This document shows positions 8,449-18,306 of a stretch of DNA of 50,367 nucleotides, in pieces. Both the position numbers and the translations under genes were made by a program. Numbering within the stretch: the first letter of the stretch is position 1; the number at the start of each line of letters is the position of its first letter. The notes under the pieces were generated by a model, which saw nothing but the letters and a program-made list of their open reading frames with translations, made no database searches and was not told the DNA's origin. The stretch comes from Methylocystaceae bacterium (lineage in GTDB: Bacteria > Pseudomonadota > Alphaproteobacteria > Rhizobiales > Beijerinckiaceae): contig PLAI01000193.1 in NCBI GenBank assembly GCA_003134075.1, positions 1-50,367 on the forward strand, in the 5' to 3' direction.

Positions 8449-8922
8449 ATGCGTGCTTTCGATCTTTCTCCCCTGTTTCGTCAGACCGTCGGCTTCGACC
8501 GTCTGATCAATAATTTGGCGCAGAGCGGCGGCTTGGAGCCCGCTCCGAATTACCCGCCTTACAACATCGAGCGCACCGGTGAGCACGCCTATCGGGTGAC
8601 GCTCGCGGTCGCGGGTTTCGCGCGCGAGGATCTCTCGATCGAAACGCGCGAGAACGCGCTAACGATCCGCGGCGCGCAGCAGCCGGTTCAGGAAGAGCCC
8701 GGTCGCGAATTCCTGCATCAAGGGATCGCGGCGCGAGCCTTCGAGCGCCGGTTCCAGCTCGCCGATCATGTCGTCGTGACGGGCGCCGCGCTCGAAAACG
8801 GTTTGCTGCATGTCGATCTGGTCCGCGAGATTCCGGAGGCCCAGAAGCCGCGTCGCATCGACATCGGCGCGCCGGCTCAGGCTGCGGTGGACGCCAAGGT
8901 CGTGGAAGCCAAGGCCGCGTAA
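8449..8922 (+). CDS. Small heat-shock protein, Hsp20/IbpA family
   Basis: This 157-residue ATP-independent holdase has an N-terminal DLSPLFRQTVGFDRL segment typical of IbpA-like class A proteins. An alpha-crystallin domain follows at about 38-135 (PPYNIERTGEHAYRVTLAVA, GFAREDLSIE, ALENGLLHVDLVREIPE). The C-terminal tail has PRRIDIG, an I-x-I type assembly motif, then an Ala-rich end. Such proteins bind unfolding clients in the cytoplasm during heat stress. Control is unusually clear here, with an RpoH-type promoter and a ROSE-type thermometer upstream and a strong terminator downstream, so the gene is a monocistronic heat-shock unit. Confidence 0.93.
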   Translation: MRAFDLSPLFRQTVGFDRLINNLAQSGGLEPAPNYPPYNIERTGEHAYRVTLAVAGFAREDLSIETRENALTIRGAQQPVQEEPGREFLHQGIAARAFERRFQLADHVVVTGAALENGLLHVDLVREIPEAQKPRRIDIGAPAQAAVDAKVVEAKAA

Positions 8923-8946
8923 CGCGGGACGAACAGGGCTGTTTGG

Positions 8947-8975
8947 GAGGCGTCCCTCGGGGCGCCTCTTTTTTT
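8947..8975 (+). terminator. Intrinsic terminator of hsp20
   Basis: GAGGCGTCCC and GGGGCGCCTC form a stem of about ten pairs (one G-T wobble) with a tight loop, followed by a run of T residues through 8975. It lies 25 bases after the hsp20 stop and is one of the clearest intrinsic terminators in the window. Confidence 0.9.
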
Positions 8976-9439
8976 GCGTTCGTCTAACTGCCCGCGGGTT
9001 TAGCGCCTCGGGTCACGCGTGACGGGTGCAGTCGGGCGCGGCGAAGTCCGTTTGCGGCGGGATTGGACGGAACCCTAGCCTTCGCGCGGCGAAACGGGCC
9101 GAATTTGGGGCGGTCGCGGCTTGCTTGTGTGGCGTCGGCAAATCTGGCAAGAATGTCTCCCCGAATGGTCAGTCTTGCTGACCATTCGGGGAGACAAGCA
9201 CGCAAATTCCAATTTGTGCCCTCGATCCGACATTGATGGTCCCGCCGGCATTTTTCGCCTGGGGCGCCGCGATCGAGGGAGCCGAAGAAATAAAGACAGG
9301 CTCGATGGCGCGGCTCTTGCCACGGCGCGTGGGCGCTTGACCCCGCCCGGGCCTTCGTGGAAAGCGGCGGGTGCGCGGTCCCGGCGAGCGGCTGTCGGAG
9401 GCGATGCGCGAGAATGTGCTTAGGACGAGGGACGAAAAT
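8976..9439. other. Gene-free region before gltB
   Basis: About 460 bases have no credible gene. Short open frames exist on both strands but show no ribosome site, and their translations mirror each other across a palindrome. The region contains a 12-base palindrome GTCACGCGTGAC (9012-9023), the 19-bp inverted repeat at 9154-9196 and a second hairpin at 9198-9219. The gltB promoter must lie here, but I could not place it. Confidence 0.6.
9154..9219. repeat. Perfect 19-bp inverted repeat plus adjacent hairpin
   Basis: TGTCTCCCCGAATGGTCAG (9154-9172) is repeated exactly in inverted form at 9178-9196, with the five-base spacer TCTTG. Immediately after, GCAC-GC-AAATT (9198-9208) pairs with AATTTGTGC (9211-9219), leaving a two-base bulge. 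No T-run follows, and the nearest upstream gene already has its own terminator. It could be a dispersed palindromic repeat, a scar of a small mobile element, or a structured RNA. Confidence 0.7.
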
Positions 9440-12400
9440 ATGGCGCGAACAGAAAATCAAAATCAAGTCGGCCCTCGCGCGGAAGATGTCGCCGTGAAGG
9501 GTCGCGATCCCTTGTCTCCGCAAGCGCAAGGCCTTTACGATCCCGCCAAGGAACATGATTCCTGCGGCGTCGGCTTCGTCGCCAATTTGCATAACGCGGC
9601 CAGCCACGACATCGTCGAGATGGGCCTTCAAATCCTGCTCAATCTGGATCATCGCGGCGCCGTCGGCGCCGATCCGAAGCTTGGCGACGGCTGCGGCATT
9701 CTTGTCCAGATTCCGCACGAATTTTTCGCGCAAGAGGCCGAAAAATTGGGCATCGTTTTGCCGAAGCCCGGAGAATACGCGATCGGCCAGTTTTTTCTGT
9801 CGCGCGACCTCGAAACCCGCGCCAAGGCGCTCGCTTTCGTTGAAGCCGCGATCAAGGCCGAGGGGCTGACGGTGCTGGGCTGGCGCGACTTGCCGGTCGA
9901 TTCCAGCGATCTTGGCGACGCCGTGCGCGAGGTCGAGCCTTTCCACGCTCAAGTCTTCGTCGGACGCGGCGCGGGCGTCAAGGACGACGCCGATTTCGAG
10001 CGGCGTCTCTACCTCGCGCGCAAGACCTCGTCGAACGAGATTTACGCGCTCGGGGCCTTGGGCCGCGAGCATTATTCCGTTTCGCTCTCGTCGCGCACAA
10101 TCGTCTATAAGGGCATGGTGCTCGTCCAGCAGCTCGGGAAATATTTCCTCGATCTGCAAGACGCGCGATTCGTTTCCGCGCTGGCGCTGGTGCACCAGCG
10201 TTTCGCCACCAACACCTTCCCGTCCTGGCGCCTCGCGCACCCCTATCGCTTCGTCGCGCACAACGGCGAGATCAACACGCTGCGCGGCAATCTGAATTGG
10301 ATGGCCGCGCGCCAGGCGACGGTGGCCTCGCCGTTGTTTGGCGACGACATCGGGAAGATATGGCCGATCTCCTACGAAGGGCAGTCCGACACCGCCTGTT
10401 TCGACAATGCGCTCGAATTTCTGGTGCGCGGGGGCTATTCGCTGGCTCACGCCGTCATGATGCTGATCCCCGAGGCGTGGTCCGGCAATCCGCTGATGGA
10501 CGCGCATCGCAAGGCGTTTTACGAATATCACGCCGCCTTGATGGAGCCATGGGACGGCCCGGCGGCGATGGCCTTCACCGACGGGCGCCAGATCGGCGCG
10601 ACGCTGGACCGCAACGGCTTGCGGCCGGCGCGCTATCTCGTCACCGACGACGGCCTCGTGGTCATGGCGTCGGAAATGGGCGTTCTGCCGATTCCGCAGG
10701 AAAAAATCATCTCCAAATGGCGGCTTCAGCCCGGCAAGATGTTGCTGGTCGATCTGGAGAAGGGTCGCATCGTTTCGGACGACGAGATCAAGACGTCGCT
10801 GACCTCCTCGCACCCCTATCGCGAATGGCTGGCGCGCACGCAAATCGTGCTCGAGGATTTGAAGCCGGTTGAGCCGCGCGCCTCGCGCGCCGACGTGTCC
10901 CTGCTCGACCGCCAGCAGGCCTTTGGCTACACGCAGGAAGATCTGGACCTGCTGGTCCTGCCGATGGCCGTCACCGGCCAGGAGGCGGTGGGCTCGATGG
11001 GCACGGATACGCCGATCTCGGCGCTCTCCGATCGCGAGAACCTGCTCTACACTTACTTCAAACAGAACTTCGCGCAGGTGACCAATCCGCCGATCGACCC
11101 GATCCGCGAGGAATTGGTCATGAGCCTCGTGTCCTTCATCGGCCCGCGCCCTAATATTCTCGACCACGACGGCTCGGCCAAGAAGAAGCGGCTGGAAGTG
11201 CGCCAGCCGATCCTGACCGACGAGGATTTGGAAAAAATCCGCTGCATCGGCCATATCGAGGACAGTTTCGACACCAAGACGCTCGATTTCACCTATGAAG
11301 CCGCCAAGGGAGCCGACGGGCTGAGCGAGGCGCTGCGGCGTCTGTGCGAACGCGCCGAGGAGGCGGTGAACGGGCGCTATAACATCATCGTGCTGTCCGA
11401 CCGCATGGTCGGCCCGGATCGCGCGCCGATTCCTGCCTTGCTAGCCACCGCCGCCGTGCATCACCATCTCATCCGCAAGGGGCTGCGCACATCGGTGGGT
11501 CTCGTCGTCGAGACCGGCGAGGCGCGCGAGGTGCATCATTTCGCCTGTCTCGCGGGCTATGGCGCCGAGGCGATCAATCCCTATCTCGTCTTCGAGACGC
11601 TCGCCGCTCCGAACGCGGCCCTTCCGGCCGACGTCGACGCGCAAACGGCGATCAAGCGCTACATCAAGGCGGTCGACAAGGGGCTGCTCAAGGTCATGTC
11701 CAAAATGGGCATTTCGACCTACCAATCCTATTGCGGCGCGCAGATTTTCGACGCGGTTGGTCTCGCGCAGAGCTTCGTCGACGAATATTTCGCCGGCACC
11801 ACGACGCGCGTCGAGGGCGTCGGGCTGAAAGAGATCGCCCGCGAGACCGTGCGCCGCCACCGGCTCGCCTTCGGCGACGCGCCGATCTATCGCGACGCGC
11901 TCGATGTCGGCGGGGATTACGCCTACCGCATCAGAGGCGAGGCTCACAGCTGGACGCCGCAAACCGTGTCGCTGCTGCAACACGCCGTGCGCGGCAATTC
12001 GCGCGATCAATATCGCGCCTTCGCCAAGCTGCTGAACGAGCAGGACGAAAACCTGCTCAATCTGCGCGGGCTGTTCCGGATCAAGGGCGCCGATGAAGAC
12101 CGCCGCGAGCCCGTGCCGCTGGAGGAAGTCGAGCCCGCCAAGGAGATCGTGAAGCGTTTCGCCACCGGGGCCATGTCCTTTGGCTCGATTTCGCGCGAGG
12201 CGCACACCACGCTGGCCATTGCGATGAACCGCATTGGGGGCAAGTCGAACACCGGCGAGGGCGGCGAGGAGGCGGACCGCTTCAAGCCCGAGCCCAATGG
12301 CGACAGCAAGCGCTCGGCGATCAAGCAGGTGGCCTCCGGCCGCTTCGGCGTCACGGCGGAATTTCTCGTCAACGCCGATATGATCCAGATCAAGATGGCG

Positions 12401-14146
12401 CAGGGCGCCAAGCCCGGCGAGGGCGGCCAATTGCCCGGAGATAAAGTCGACGCCGTCATCGCCAAGGTGCGCCATTCGACGCAGGGCGTTGGGCTGATCT
12501 CGCCGCCGCCGCATCACGACATTTATTCGATCGAGGATTTGGCGCAGCTGATCTTCGACCTCAAGAACGTCAATCCGCGCGCGGACGTGTCGGTCAAGCT
12601 GGTGTCGGAGGTCGGCGTCGGCACGGTCGCCGCCGGCGTCTCCAAGGGCCGCGCCGATCATGTGACGATCTCGGGTTTCGAGGGCGGCACGGGCGCTTCG
12701 CCGCTGACCTCGATCAAACACGCCGGCAGCCCCTGGGAAATCGGCCTCGCCGAGACGCATCAGACGCTGGTGCTAAACGGGCTGCGCTCGCGCATCGCCG
12801 TGCAAGTCGACGGCGGCTTGCGCACCGGGCGCGACGTCGTGGTCGGAGCCTTGCTCGGCGCCGACGAGTTCGGCTTCGCGACGGCGCCGCTCATCGCCGC
12901 CGGCTGCATCATGATGCGCAAGTGCCATCTCAACACCTGTCCGGTCGGCGTCGCGACGCAAGACCCGGTGCTGCGCAGGCGCTTCGTCGGCCTTCCCGAG
13001 CATGTCATCAATTTCTTCTTCTTCGTCGCCGAGGAAGTGCGCGAACTGATGGCTTCCATGGGCTATCGCCGCTTCGACGAACTCATTGGACAGGCGCAAA
13101 TGCTCGACAAGGATCGGGCGCTGGCGCAATGGAAGGCGCAGGGTCTGGACTTCACCAAGCTGTTCCATAAGCCGGCGGGGGAGGGAGGGGCCATCCGCCA
13201 CAGCGCCCGCCAGGATCATGGCCTCGACAAGGTTCTCGACAACAGCCTGATCGCGCAGGCGCGCGCTTCCATCGACCGCGGTGCCAAGGTGACCATCGAA
13301 ACGCCGATCCGCAATGTCGACCGCGCCACCGGCGCCATGCTCTCGGGCGAGATCGCCCGCCTCTATGGTCACGCCGGCCTGCCGGAGGACACGATCGACA
13401 TTCGCGCCTTCGGCACCGCTGGGCAAAGCTTCGGCGCGTTTTTGGCGCGCGGCGTGACGCTGCGGCTGGAGGGCGAGGCGAACGATTATGTCGGCAAGGG
13501 CCTCTCGGGCGGCAAGATTGTCATTTATCCCTCGCGCGACGCCAAGAAAATCACGCCGCATCAGTCGATCATCGTCGGGAACACCGTGCTTTACGGCGCC
13601 ATCGCCGGCGAATGCTATTTCCGCGGCGTCGCTGGCGAGCGTTTCGCGGTGCGCAACTCCGGGGCGATAGCGGTCGTCGAGGGCGTCGGCGATCACGGCT
13701 GCGAGTATATGACCGGCGGCGTCGTCGTGGTGCTGGGCGCCACCGGCCGCAATTTCGCGGCGGGCATGTCAGGCGGCATCGCCTATGTGCTGGACGAGGA
13801 GGATAATTTCTCCTCGCGCTGCAATCTCGCGATGGTCGATCTCGAACCCTTGTCGGAAGAAGAAACCGCGATGACCGAGAACTTCCACCAGTCCGGCGAT
13901 CTCGAAACCCATGGCCGCGTGGACATCATGGGCGACATGACCCGCTTCGACGCGGAGCGGCTGCGGCAACTGGTCGCCAACCACGCGCGGTACACGGGCT
14001 CGACCCGCGCGCGCGAGATCCTGGAGAATTGGGAAGAGTTTCGGCCCAAATTCCGCAAGATCATGCCGGTGGAATACCGCCGCGCGTTGACGGAGCTTTT
14101 CGCCAAGGGCAAGCCGACGCAGAAGCTGAAGGCGGCGGGGGAATAA
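9440..14146 (+). CDS. gltB: Glutamate synthase (NADPH) large subunit
   Basis: This protein of about 1568 residues makes two glutamates from glutamine and 2-oxoglutarate, the second half of the GS-GOGAT ammonia route. Cys42 in HDSCGVGF is the expected N-terminal nucleophile after removal of a 41-residue propeptide, the normal size. The class II amidotransferase domain is followed by the central domain, the FMN-binding synthase barrel ([48 protein letters not shown]), the 3Fe-4S cysteines in [19 protein letters not shown], and the C-terminal beta-helix of glycine-rich repeats ([14 protein letters not shown]). The ATG at 9440 is preferred over an in-frame ATG at 9371 because of the AGGACGAGGGAC element and family length. 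gltD follows 139 bases later. Confidence 0.97.
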   Translation: MARTENQNQVGPRAEDVAVKGRDPLSPQAQGLYDPAKEHDSCGVGFVANLHNAASHDIVEMGLQILLNLDHRGAVGADPKLGDGCGILVQIPHEFFAQEAEKLGIVLPKPGEYAIGQFFLSRDLETRAKALAFVEAAIKAEGLTVLGWRDLPVDSSDLGDAVREVEPFHAQVFVGRGAGVKDDADFERRLYLARKTSSNEIYALGALGREHYSVSLSSRTIVYKGMVLVQQLGKYFLDLQDARFVSALALVHQRFATNTFPSWRLAHPYRFVAHNGEINTLRGNLNWMAARQATVASPLFGDDIGKIWPISYEGQSDTACFDNALEFLVRGGYSLAHAVMMLIPEAWSGNPLMDAHRKAFYEYHAALMEPWDGPAAMAFTDGRQIGATLDRNGLRPARYLVTDDGLVVMASEMGVLPIPQEKIISKWRLQPGKMLLVDLEKGRIVSDDEIKTSLTSSHPYREWLARTQIVLEDLKPVEPRASRADVSLLDRQQAFGYTQEDLDLLVLPMAVTGQEAVGSMGTDTPISALSDRENLLYTYFKQNFAQVTNPPIDPIREELVMSLVSFIGPRPNILDHDGSAKKKRLEVRQPILTDEDLEKIRCIGHIEDSFDTKTLDFTYEAAKGADGLSEALRRLCERAEEAVNGRYNIIVLSDRMVGPDRAPIPALLATAAVHHHLIRKGLRTSVGLVVETGEAREVHHFACLAGYGAEAINPYLVFETLAAPNAALPADVDAQTAIKRYIKAVDKGLLKVMSKMGISTYQSYCGAQIFDAVGLAQSFVDEYFAGTTTRVEGVGLKEIARETVRRHRLAFGDAPIYRDALDVGGDYAYRIRGEAHSWTPQTVSLLQHAVRGNSRDQYRAFAKLLNEQDENLLNLRGLFRIKGADEDRREPVPLEEVEPAKEIVKRFATGAMSFGSISREAHTTLAIAMNRIGGKSNTGEGGEEADRFKPEPNGDSKRSAIKQVASGRFGVTAEFLVNADMIQIKMAQGAKPGEGGQLPGDKVDAVIAKVRHSTQGVGLISPPPHHDIYSIEDLAQLIFDLKNVNPRADVSVKLVSEVGVGTVAAGVSKGRADHVTISGFEGGTGASPLTSIKHAGSPWEIGLAETHQTLVLNGLRSRIAVQVDGGLRTGRDVVVGALLGADEFGFATAPLIAAGCIMMRKCHLNTCPVGVATQDPVLRRRFVGLPEHVINFFFFVAEEVRELMASMGYRRFDELIGQAQMLDKDRALAQWKAQGLDFTKLFHKPAGEGGAIRHSARQDHGLDKVLDNSLIAQARASIDRGAKVTIETPIRNVDRATGAMLSGEIARLYGHAGLPEDTIDIRAFGTAGQSFGAFLARGVTLRLEGEANDYVGKGLSGGKIVIYPSRDAKKITPHQSIIVGNTVLYGAIAGECYFRGVAGERFAVRNSGAIAVVEGVGDHGCEYMTGGVVVVLGATGRNFAAGMSGGIAYVLDEEDNFSSRCNLAMVDLEPLSEEETAMTENFHQSGDLETHGRVDIMGDMTRFDAERLRQLVANHARYTGSTRAREILENWEEFRPKFRKIMPVEYRRALTELFAKGKPTQKLKAAGE

Positions 14147-14150
14147 GGCG

Positions 14151-14180
14151 GCCCCTTCGAGGGGCGATACGAAATTCGTA
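14151..14180. promoter_or_regulatory. Intercistronic hairpin and odd palindrome between gltB and gltD
   Basis: GCCCCT-TCG-AGGGGC (14151-14165) starts four bases after the gltB stop and would form a short stable hairpin. It is followed by TACGAA-A-TTCGTA (14168-14180), a 13-base odd palindrome. There is no T-run. It may slow 3' decay of the gltB message or tune gltD expression; a protein-binding role for the second element is possible. Confidence 0.35.
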
Positions 14181-14285
14181 CGCAATTTGGCCAACGCCGT
14201 CGCTATCGCGGCGGGCGGGATGAGTTATAACCCATGCGAGGCGGCGGCGCGCCGAACATGGACGAACCGATGAGCAGCGAGCGCT

Positions 14286-15704
14286 ATGGGCAAGGTGACG
14301 GGTTTTATCGAGATCGACCGGCAGGACCGCAAGTATAAGCCGGCCGCCGACCGCATTCGCCATTACGAGGAATTCGTTATTCCTCTGTCCGAGGAAGCGA
14401 CGCGCAACCAGGCCGCGCGCTGCATGAATTGCGGCATTCCGTTCTGTCACAACGGCTGTCCGGTCAACAACCAGATTCCGGACTGGAACGATCTCGTCTA
14501 TGAGGGCGACTGGAAACGCGCTCTAGCCAATCTGCACTCGACCAATAATTTTCCCGAATTCACCGGCAGGGTCTGTCCCGCGCCGTGCGAGGCGTCCTGC
14601 ACGCTCAATCTCAACGACCAGCCGGTGACGATCAAATCGATCGAATGCGCGATTATCGATCGTGGCTTTCGCGAGGGATGGGTCGTTCCCGAGCCGCCGC
14701 GCCGCAAAACCAATAAACTGATCGCGGTGGTGGGCTCCGGCCCGGCGGGCCTGGCGGCGGCGCAGCAACTCGGCCGCGCGGGCCACGGCGTGCATGTCTT
14801 CGAGAAGAGCGCCAAGGCGGGCGGCCTGCTGCGCTACGGCATTCCGGACTTCAAGATGGAGAAACATCTGGTCGACCGCCGCGTCGAGCAGATGGAGCAG
14901 GAAGGCGTCGTGTTCCACTATGACGTCAATGTCGGCGTCGACATGGCGGTGGAGGAGTTGGTCTCGGCCTATGACGCGGTGTTGCTCGCCGGCGGCGCCG
15001 AGGCCCCGCGCGATCTGGCGATCGCGGGCCGCGATCTTAACGGCGTGCATTTCGCGATGGAGTTTCTGCCGCAGCAGAACCGAAGGGTTTCCGGAGAGCC
15101 GCCGATCGGCAACGCGCCGATCCTGGCCTCCGGAAAGCATGTCGTGGTGATCGGCGGCGGCGACACCGGTTCGGACTGCATCGGCACCTCGAAGCGGCAG
15201 GGCGCTCTGTCGATCACCCAGCTCGAGATCATGCCGCGTCCGCCCGAAAAGGAAGACAAGCTGCGCGTGTGGCCGGACTGGCCGCTCAAGCTGCGCACCT
15301 CGTCCTCGCACGATGAAGGCGCCGAGCGCGACTTCGCGGTGAGAACCACTGAATTCTTCGGCGTCGACGGCGCGGTGAAGGAATTGCGCTGCGTGCGCGT
15401 CGACGACAAAATGCGGGACATTCCGGGAAGCGAATTCAAGCTCCGCGCGGACCTCGTCCTGCTGGCGATGGGCTTTGTCGCGCCCGTGCGCGAGGGGCTA
15501 TTGCAAAAGCTCGATGTCACATTAGATCAACGTGGCAACGTGGCGGCGGATACGCGCTCGTATAAATCTTCGCGGGAGAAGATTTACGCCTGCGGCGACA
15601 TGCGACGGGGCCAGTCGCTGGTCGTTTGGGCGATCCGCGAGGGGCGTCAATGCGCGAGCGCCGTTGACGAATATCTAATGGGCGAAACAAATCTGCCAAG
15701 GTGA
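14286..15704 (+). CDS. gltD: Glutamate synthase small subunit
   Basis: This 472-residue flavoprotein passes electrons from NADPH to the large subunit. The N-terminal ferredoxin-like region has the 4Fe-4S cysteines ([17 protein letters not shown] and CPAPCEASC). The FAD fold begins at about 147 with [15 protein letters not shown], and the NADPH fold carries [11 protein letters not shown]. The C-terminal [16 protein letters not shown] segment closes the FAD site. Length and motif order are normal for the family. It follows gltB on the same strand and is only six bases from the next small gene, so the three probably share a transcript. Confidence 0.97.
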   Translation: MGKVTGFIEIDRQDRKYKPAADRIRHYEEFVIPLSEEATRNQAARCMNCGIPFCHNGCPVNNQIPDWNDLVYEGDWKRALANLHSTNNFPEFTGRVCPAPCEASCTLNLNDQPVTIKSIECAIIDRGFREGWVVPEPPRRKTNKLIAVVGSGPAGLAAAQQLGRAGHGVHVFEKSAKAGGLLRYGIPDFKMEKHLVDRRVEQMEQEGVVFHYDVNVGVDMAVEELVSAYDAVLLAGGAEAPRDLAIAGRDLNGVHFAMEFLPQQNRRVSGEPPIGNAPILASGKHVVVIGGGDTGSDCIGTSKRQGALSITQLEIMPRPPEKEDKLRVWPDWPLKLRTSSSHDEGAERDFAVRTTEFFGVDGAVKELRCVRVDDKMRDIPGSEFKLRADLVLLAMGFVAPVREGLLQKLDVTLDQRGNVAADTRSYKSSREKIYACGDMRRGQSLVVWAIREGRQCASAVDEYLMGETNLPR

Positions 15705-15710
15705 GGAAAC

Positions 15711-15953
15711 ATGTTCAATGGTGGCGCTGAAGTATGGTACTGCGACAATATTGTCGCGGGCCCGTGGCCATTTCTGCTTCTACTGCTCCCGCTCGCGGGC
15801 GCCTATTACTATGGGCGCAAACAACACAGACGCGGATGGATGATGATTGGCGTCTGGATCCCGATCCAGTTGGCGCTGAGTTTCACCAACAATCTCGTGG
15901 TGAGTTGTCCGCAACTTGACATGCCGATCAGCACCGAGTCGCCGCAACAGTAA
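15711..15953 (+). CDS. Small membrane protein in the gltBD transcript
   Basis: This 80-residue protein starts six bases after gltD with GGTGAGGAAAC before the ATG. Two hydrophobic stretches (WPFLLLLLPLAGAYYYG and WMMIGVWIPIQLALSF) suggest two membrane spans joined by a short basic loop (RKQHRRG). Two cysteines, one near each end (WYCDN and VVSCPQ), could face the periplasm. I recognise no family. A bidirectional terminator follows directly, so it closes the gltB-gltD transcript. The arrangement suggests a link to nitrogen assimilation or just shared transcription; the sequence does not decide. Confidence 0.72.
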   Translation: MFNGGAEVWYCDNIVAGPWPFLLLLLPLAGAYYYGRKQHRRGWMMIGVWIPIQLALSFTNNLVVSCPQLDMPISTESPQQ

Positions 15954-15954
15954 G

Positions 15955-15980
15955 AAAGCCCCGGAGAAATCCGGGGCTTT
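15955..15980. terminator. Bidirectional terminator between the gltBD unit and the L,D-transpeptidase gene
   Basis: AAAGCCCCGG (15955-15964) and CCGGGGCTTT (15971-15980) form a perfect ten-pair stem with the loop AGAAAT. Both transcripts end in T-rich tracts (TTTCCC rightward, TTTCTTA leftward), so it can serve the two converging genes, whose stops are 42 bases apart. Confidence 0.88.
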
Positions 15981-15994
15981 CCCTATGGCCCCGC

Positions 15995-16600
15995 TCAGAG
16001 CACGACGACGGGAGCGCCAACCTTGACGCGGTTGAAGAGGTCGGTCACGTCCTCGTTCAACATTCTGATGCAGCCCGACGACACCGCGTGGCCGATGGTC
16101 CAGGGTTCGTTGGAGCCGTGAATGCGGAAGCCCGTGTCGCGCTCTCCGGAGTAAAGATACATCGCGCGCGCGCCGAGCGGATTGGCTTCGCCGCCGGCCA
16201 TGTAGCGCGGCAGGTCGGGCCGACGCCTCAGCATCGCCGCCGGCGGCGTCCATGACGGCCAGCTTTCCTTGCGACCTATGCGCGTGCGGCCGCGCCACTC
16301 GAAGCCTTCGCGGCCGACGCCGACGCCATAGCGCCAAGCCATGCCGTTCGGCAGCGAGAGATAGAGTAGGCGCGCGTTCGTATCTATGGTGATCGTGCCC
16401 GGCTGCGCATGGGTCGGGTCGGGAACCAGGTCCCTGGTCGTTTCCGGATATTCTCGCGCCAGTCGCTCCTGCTCCGGAGCGGCGGTGGCCTCCGGCTGAC
16501 TCTCGAACAAAGCAAGGAAGCCCCTTTCGTCGGCGCTGGCGGGAGCCGACCCCAGGAGAACAGCGGAAATCGCGAACAACAGCAAGCCAAACAACGGCAT
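15995..16600 (-). CDS. Periplasmic L,D-transpeptidase (YkuD domain)
   Basis: The 201-residue precursor starts at an ATG with GGGAGG upstream. The signal peptide is about residues 1-24 (GLLLFAISAVLLGSAPASA). The YkuD catalytic domain starts near residue 80 (GTITIDTNARLLYLSL) and has the catalytic motif HGSNEPWTIGHAVSSGCIRM, with Cys177 as nucleophile. Such enzymes form 3-3 crosslinks in peptidoglycan or attach proteins to it. The PARMYLYSGERDTG-type region and MAGGEANPLGARAMYLY are typical of the ErfK-like group. The open frame runs 64 codons further upstream but that part is basic and lacks a signal peptide. An SGNH-hydrolase gene lies upstream on the same strand. Confidence 0.93.
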   Translation of the reverse strand: MPLFGLLLFAISAVLLGSAPASADERGFLALFESQPEATAAPEQERLAREYPETTRDLVPDPTHAQPGTITIDTNARLLYLSLPNGMAWRYGVGVGREGFEWRGRTRIGRKESWPSWTPPAAMLRRRPDLPRYMAGGEANPLGARAMYLYSGERDTGFRIHGSNEPWTIGHAVSSGCIRMLNEDVTDLFNRVKVGAPVVVL

Positions 16601-16694
16601 GTGCGCCTCCCAAATGTGTCGCTTTTGTGGCGACCGTTTGGGATAGAATGCGCGAGCCTGGCGGTTGGTTCCATCATAAGCGCCGCGTCGGCGC

Positions 16695-18029
16695 TTATTG
16701 TGCCTGCGGCGGTTGGGGCGCTTTCGGCGGCAATGAAAAATCGTCCGCGCGCCCTGGACGGGGCGGCTGGACGCCGCCTTCGACGAAAACATGCTCCGCC
16801 ACCGCGCGTTCCACCGAAACGGGGGTCGCCTGGCGCGGATTCGGCTTGTCGCGCCGCGCGAGATCCTGGCCGCCGCCGGGCGGTCCGGTCAGCAACTGCG
16901 TCGGTCCGATCGCCGGACGTTGCGGTGGCAGGCTGGGCGCCGCCGCCGGGGTGGGCGCACCCGGCGATTGAACCGCCGGCGCCGGCGCGGCGGGAGTGGC
17001 GGGGAGGGCTCCGGGCTCCTGGGCGGGAGGGGCGGACGCCTCGGGCGCCTGTGGCTGGCGCGCGTCGAAGACCCGCTTGATTTCACCCTCGACGAAATGC
17101 GCGACCTTGCGCGCGCCGGCGCTGGTGAAATGCACGCCGTCGGCGGCGCGCAATTTGACGTTCTGGCCGTTTACGTCTGGGCCGAAGGCGCTGTACTGAC
17201 CGTGATCGTCGGCGAAGATGTCCCAGATGTCGATGAAGGGAACGCCGGCGCTGGCCGCGCTGGCGCGATAAATTTCGTTGATTTGCCCCATATCGGCCGA
17301 AAAACGCTCCGCCTTCATCATCGGGAGCCCCACCCAGACGAGCGGAATGTTCTTTTCCTTGAAGGCGTGGATGACGGCGTCCACCCGGGCCGTGTAAACC
17401 TCGCGCCAGCGTGGCGAGAAAGGATCGACCGCCTGGGCGCCGTCTCCAAGCGGCTGGTGGTCGTTGCTCCCGACCATCATGACGGCGACATCGGGTTTGC
17501 GTGGGGCGTTGGCGATCTCCTGCGCGGTCTTGGGCCAATCGTAAAAATCAGTGCGCACGAGGCCGGAGCTTTCCTTGCTCTTGTGCAGCACGCCGATCTC
17601 GGGAATGTCCTCGAAGGCTTCCTCGAGTCCGTCGGCGAGCATATCGCCGAGCGTGTCGCCCATCACCACCACGAAGAAATCGGCCTCGACCGCCGGCGCT
17701 TCGCCGTGGTTGGCCTCGGTGGAGGCGGCGGCGGGTTGCGAATGCGGCGTCTTCGCGGTCCGCGTGGCGGGGCGCCAAAAAGTCGGGGCGCGAGAGGTGG
17801 AATGCGGCACGATGCGGCGCATGGGGGCGCTCTCGCGGGGACGGCGCGGCTCCGGCCAGGAGCGCTCGATGACATGGTGATTTCTGCCGCCGCCAAACAA
17901 ACCGCCGAAAAAATCCGAGATAATATTTTGCGCGCGCGCGTCAGTAGGCGGCGCGAAAAGCATCAGCGCAAGGAAGGCCGCCACGAGGCGCGGTCGAAAA
18001 AGGCGCGGTGTTAGGAGCGCTTGGAGCAT
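16695..18029 (-). CDS. Exported SGNH/GDSL hydrolase, DUF459-like
   Basis: This protein of about 444 residues has a signal peptide (LVAAFLALMLFAPPTDARAQ), a Pro/Arg-rich linker, and an SGNH hydrolase core: VVVMGDTLGDMLADGL (GDS-like block, with Thr where Ser is usual), VAVMMVGSNDHQP (Gly/Asn blocks) and LRAADGVHFTSAGARK (Asp-x-x-His). A proline- and alanine-rich tail of about 120 residues follows. DUF459 proteins are periplasmic and are linked with cell-wall or polysaccharide O-acetyl or ester chemistry; the substrate is unknown. The Ser-to-Thr change at the nucleophile position is worth checking. I chose the ATG at 18029; 18047 is also possible, and a longer frame upstream lacks support. Confidence 0.82.
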   Translation of the reverse strand: MLQALLTPRLFRPRLVAAFLALMLFAPPTDARAQNIISDFFGGLFGGGRNHHVIERSWPEPRRPRESAPMRRIVPHSTSRAPTFWRPATRTAKTPHSQPAAASTEANHGEAPAVEADFFVVVMGDTLGDMLADGLEEAFEDIPEIGVLHKSKESSGLVRTDFYDWPKTAQEIANAPRKPDVAVMMVGSNDHQPLGDGAQAVDPFSPRWREVYTARVDAVIHAFKEKNIPLVWVGLPMMKAERFSADMGQINEIYRASAASAGVPFIDIWDIFADDHGQYSAFGPDVNGQNVKLRAADGVHFTSAGARKVAHFVEGEIKRVFDARQPQAPEASAPPAQEPGALPATPAAPAPAVQSPGAPTPAAAPSLPPQRPAIGPTQLLTGPPGGGQDLARRDKPNPRQATPVSVERAVAEHVFVEGGVQPPRPGRADDFSLPPKAPQPPQAQ

Positions 18030-18306
18030 GGCTTCATTATAGCGCATCGCCGCCGAGTCGCCGCTAAATTCGTCAGCGAAAAACCGGTATTCAACACGCC
18101 GGGAGCGGTGTAGGCTGCGCTGGATCGGTGGGGTGACGCGCGACGGGCCGTTCACGGTCAAACGTCGCGACTCGACACCGGCATAGTGGAAAAAGGATTT
18201 TCTCGGCGCCAGAGGCGCGCTCGGCCTGATTTCGGGTAACGAAGACACCCCGTCTGTCACAAATCATGCCAATCAATCAAACGATCAGCAAGGGAAAACG
18301 GAGGCC

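Noticed and set aside
9121-9423. 100-codon forward frame before gltB with LPEWSVLLTIRGD
   Set aside because: No ribosome site, and the same words appear on the reverse strand because the DNA is a perfect palindrome, so the reading is an artefact of the repeat.
8984-11254. 756-codon open frame on the reverse strand over gltB
   Set aside because: It is antisense to the well-supported gltB; high G+C keeps stops out of this frame. Its translation is Arg/Gln/Asp-rich without any family motif.
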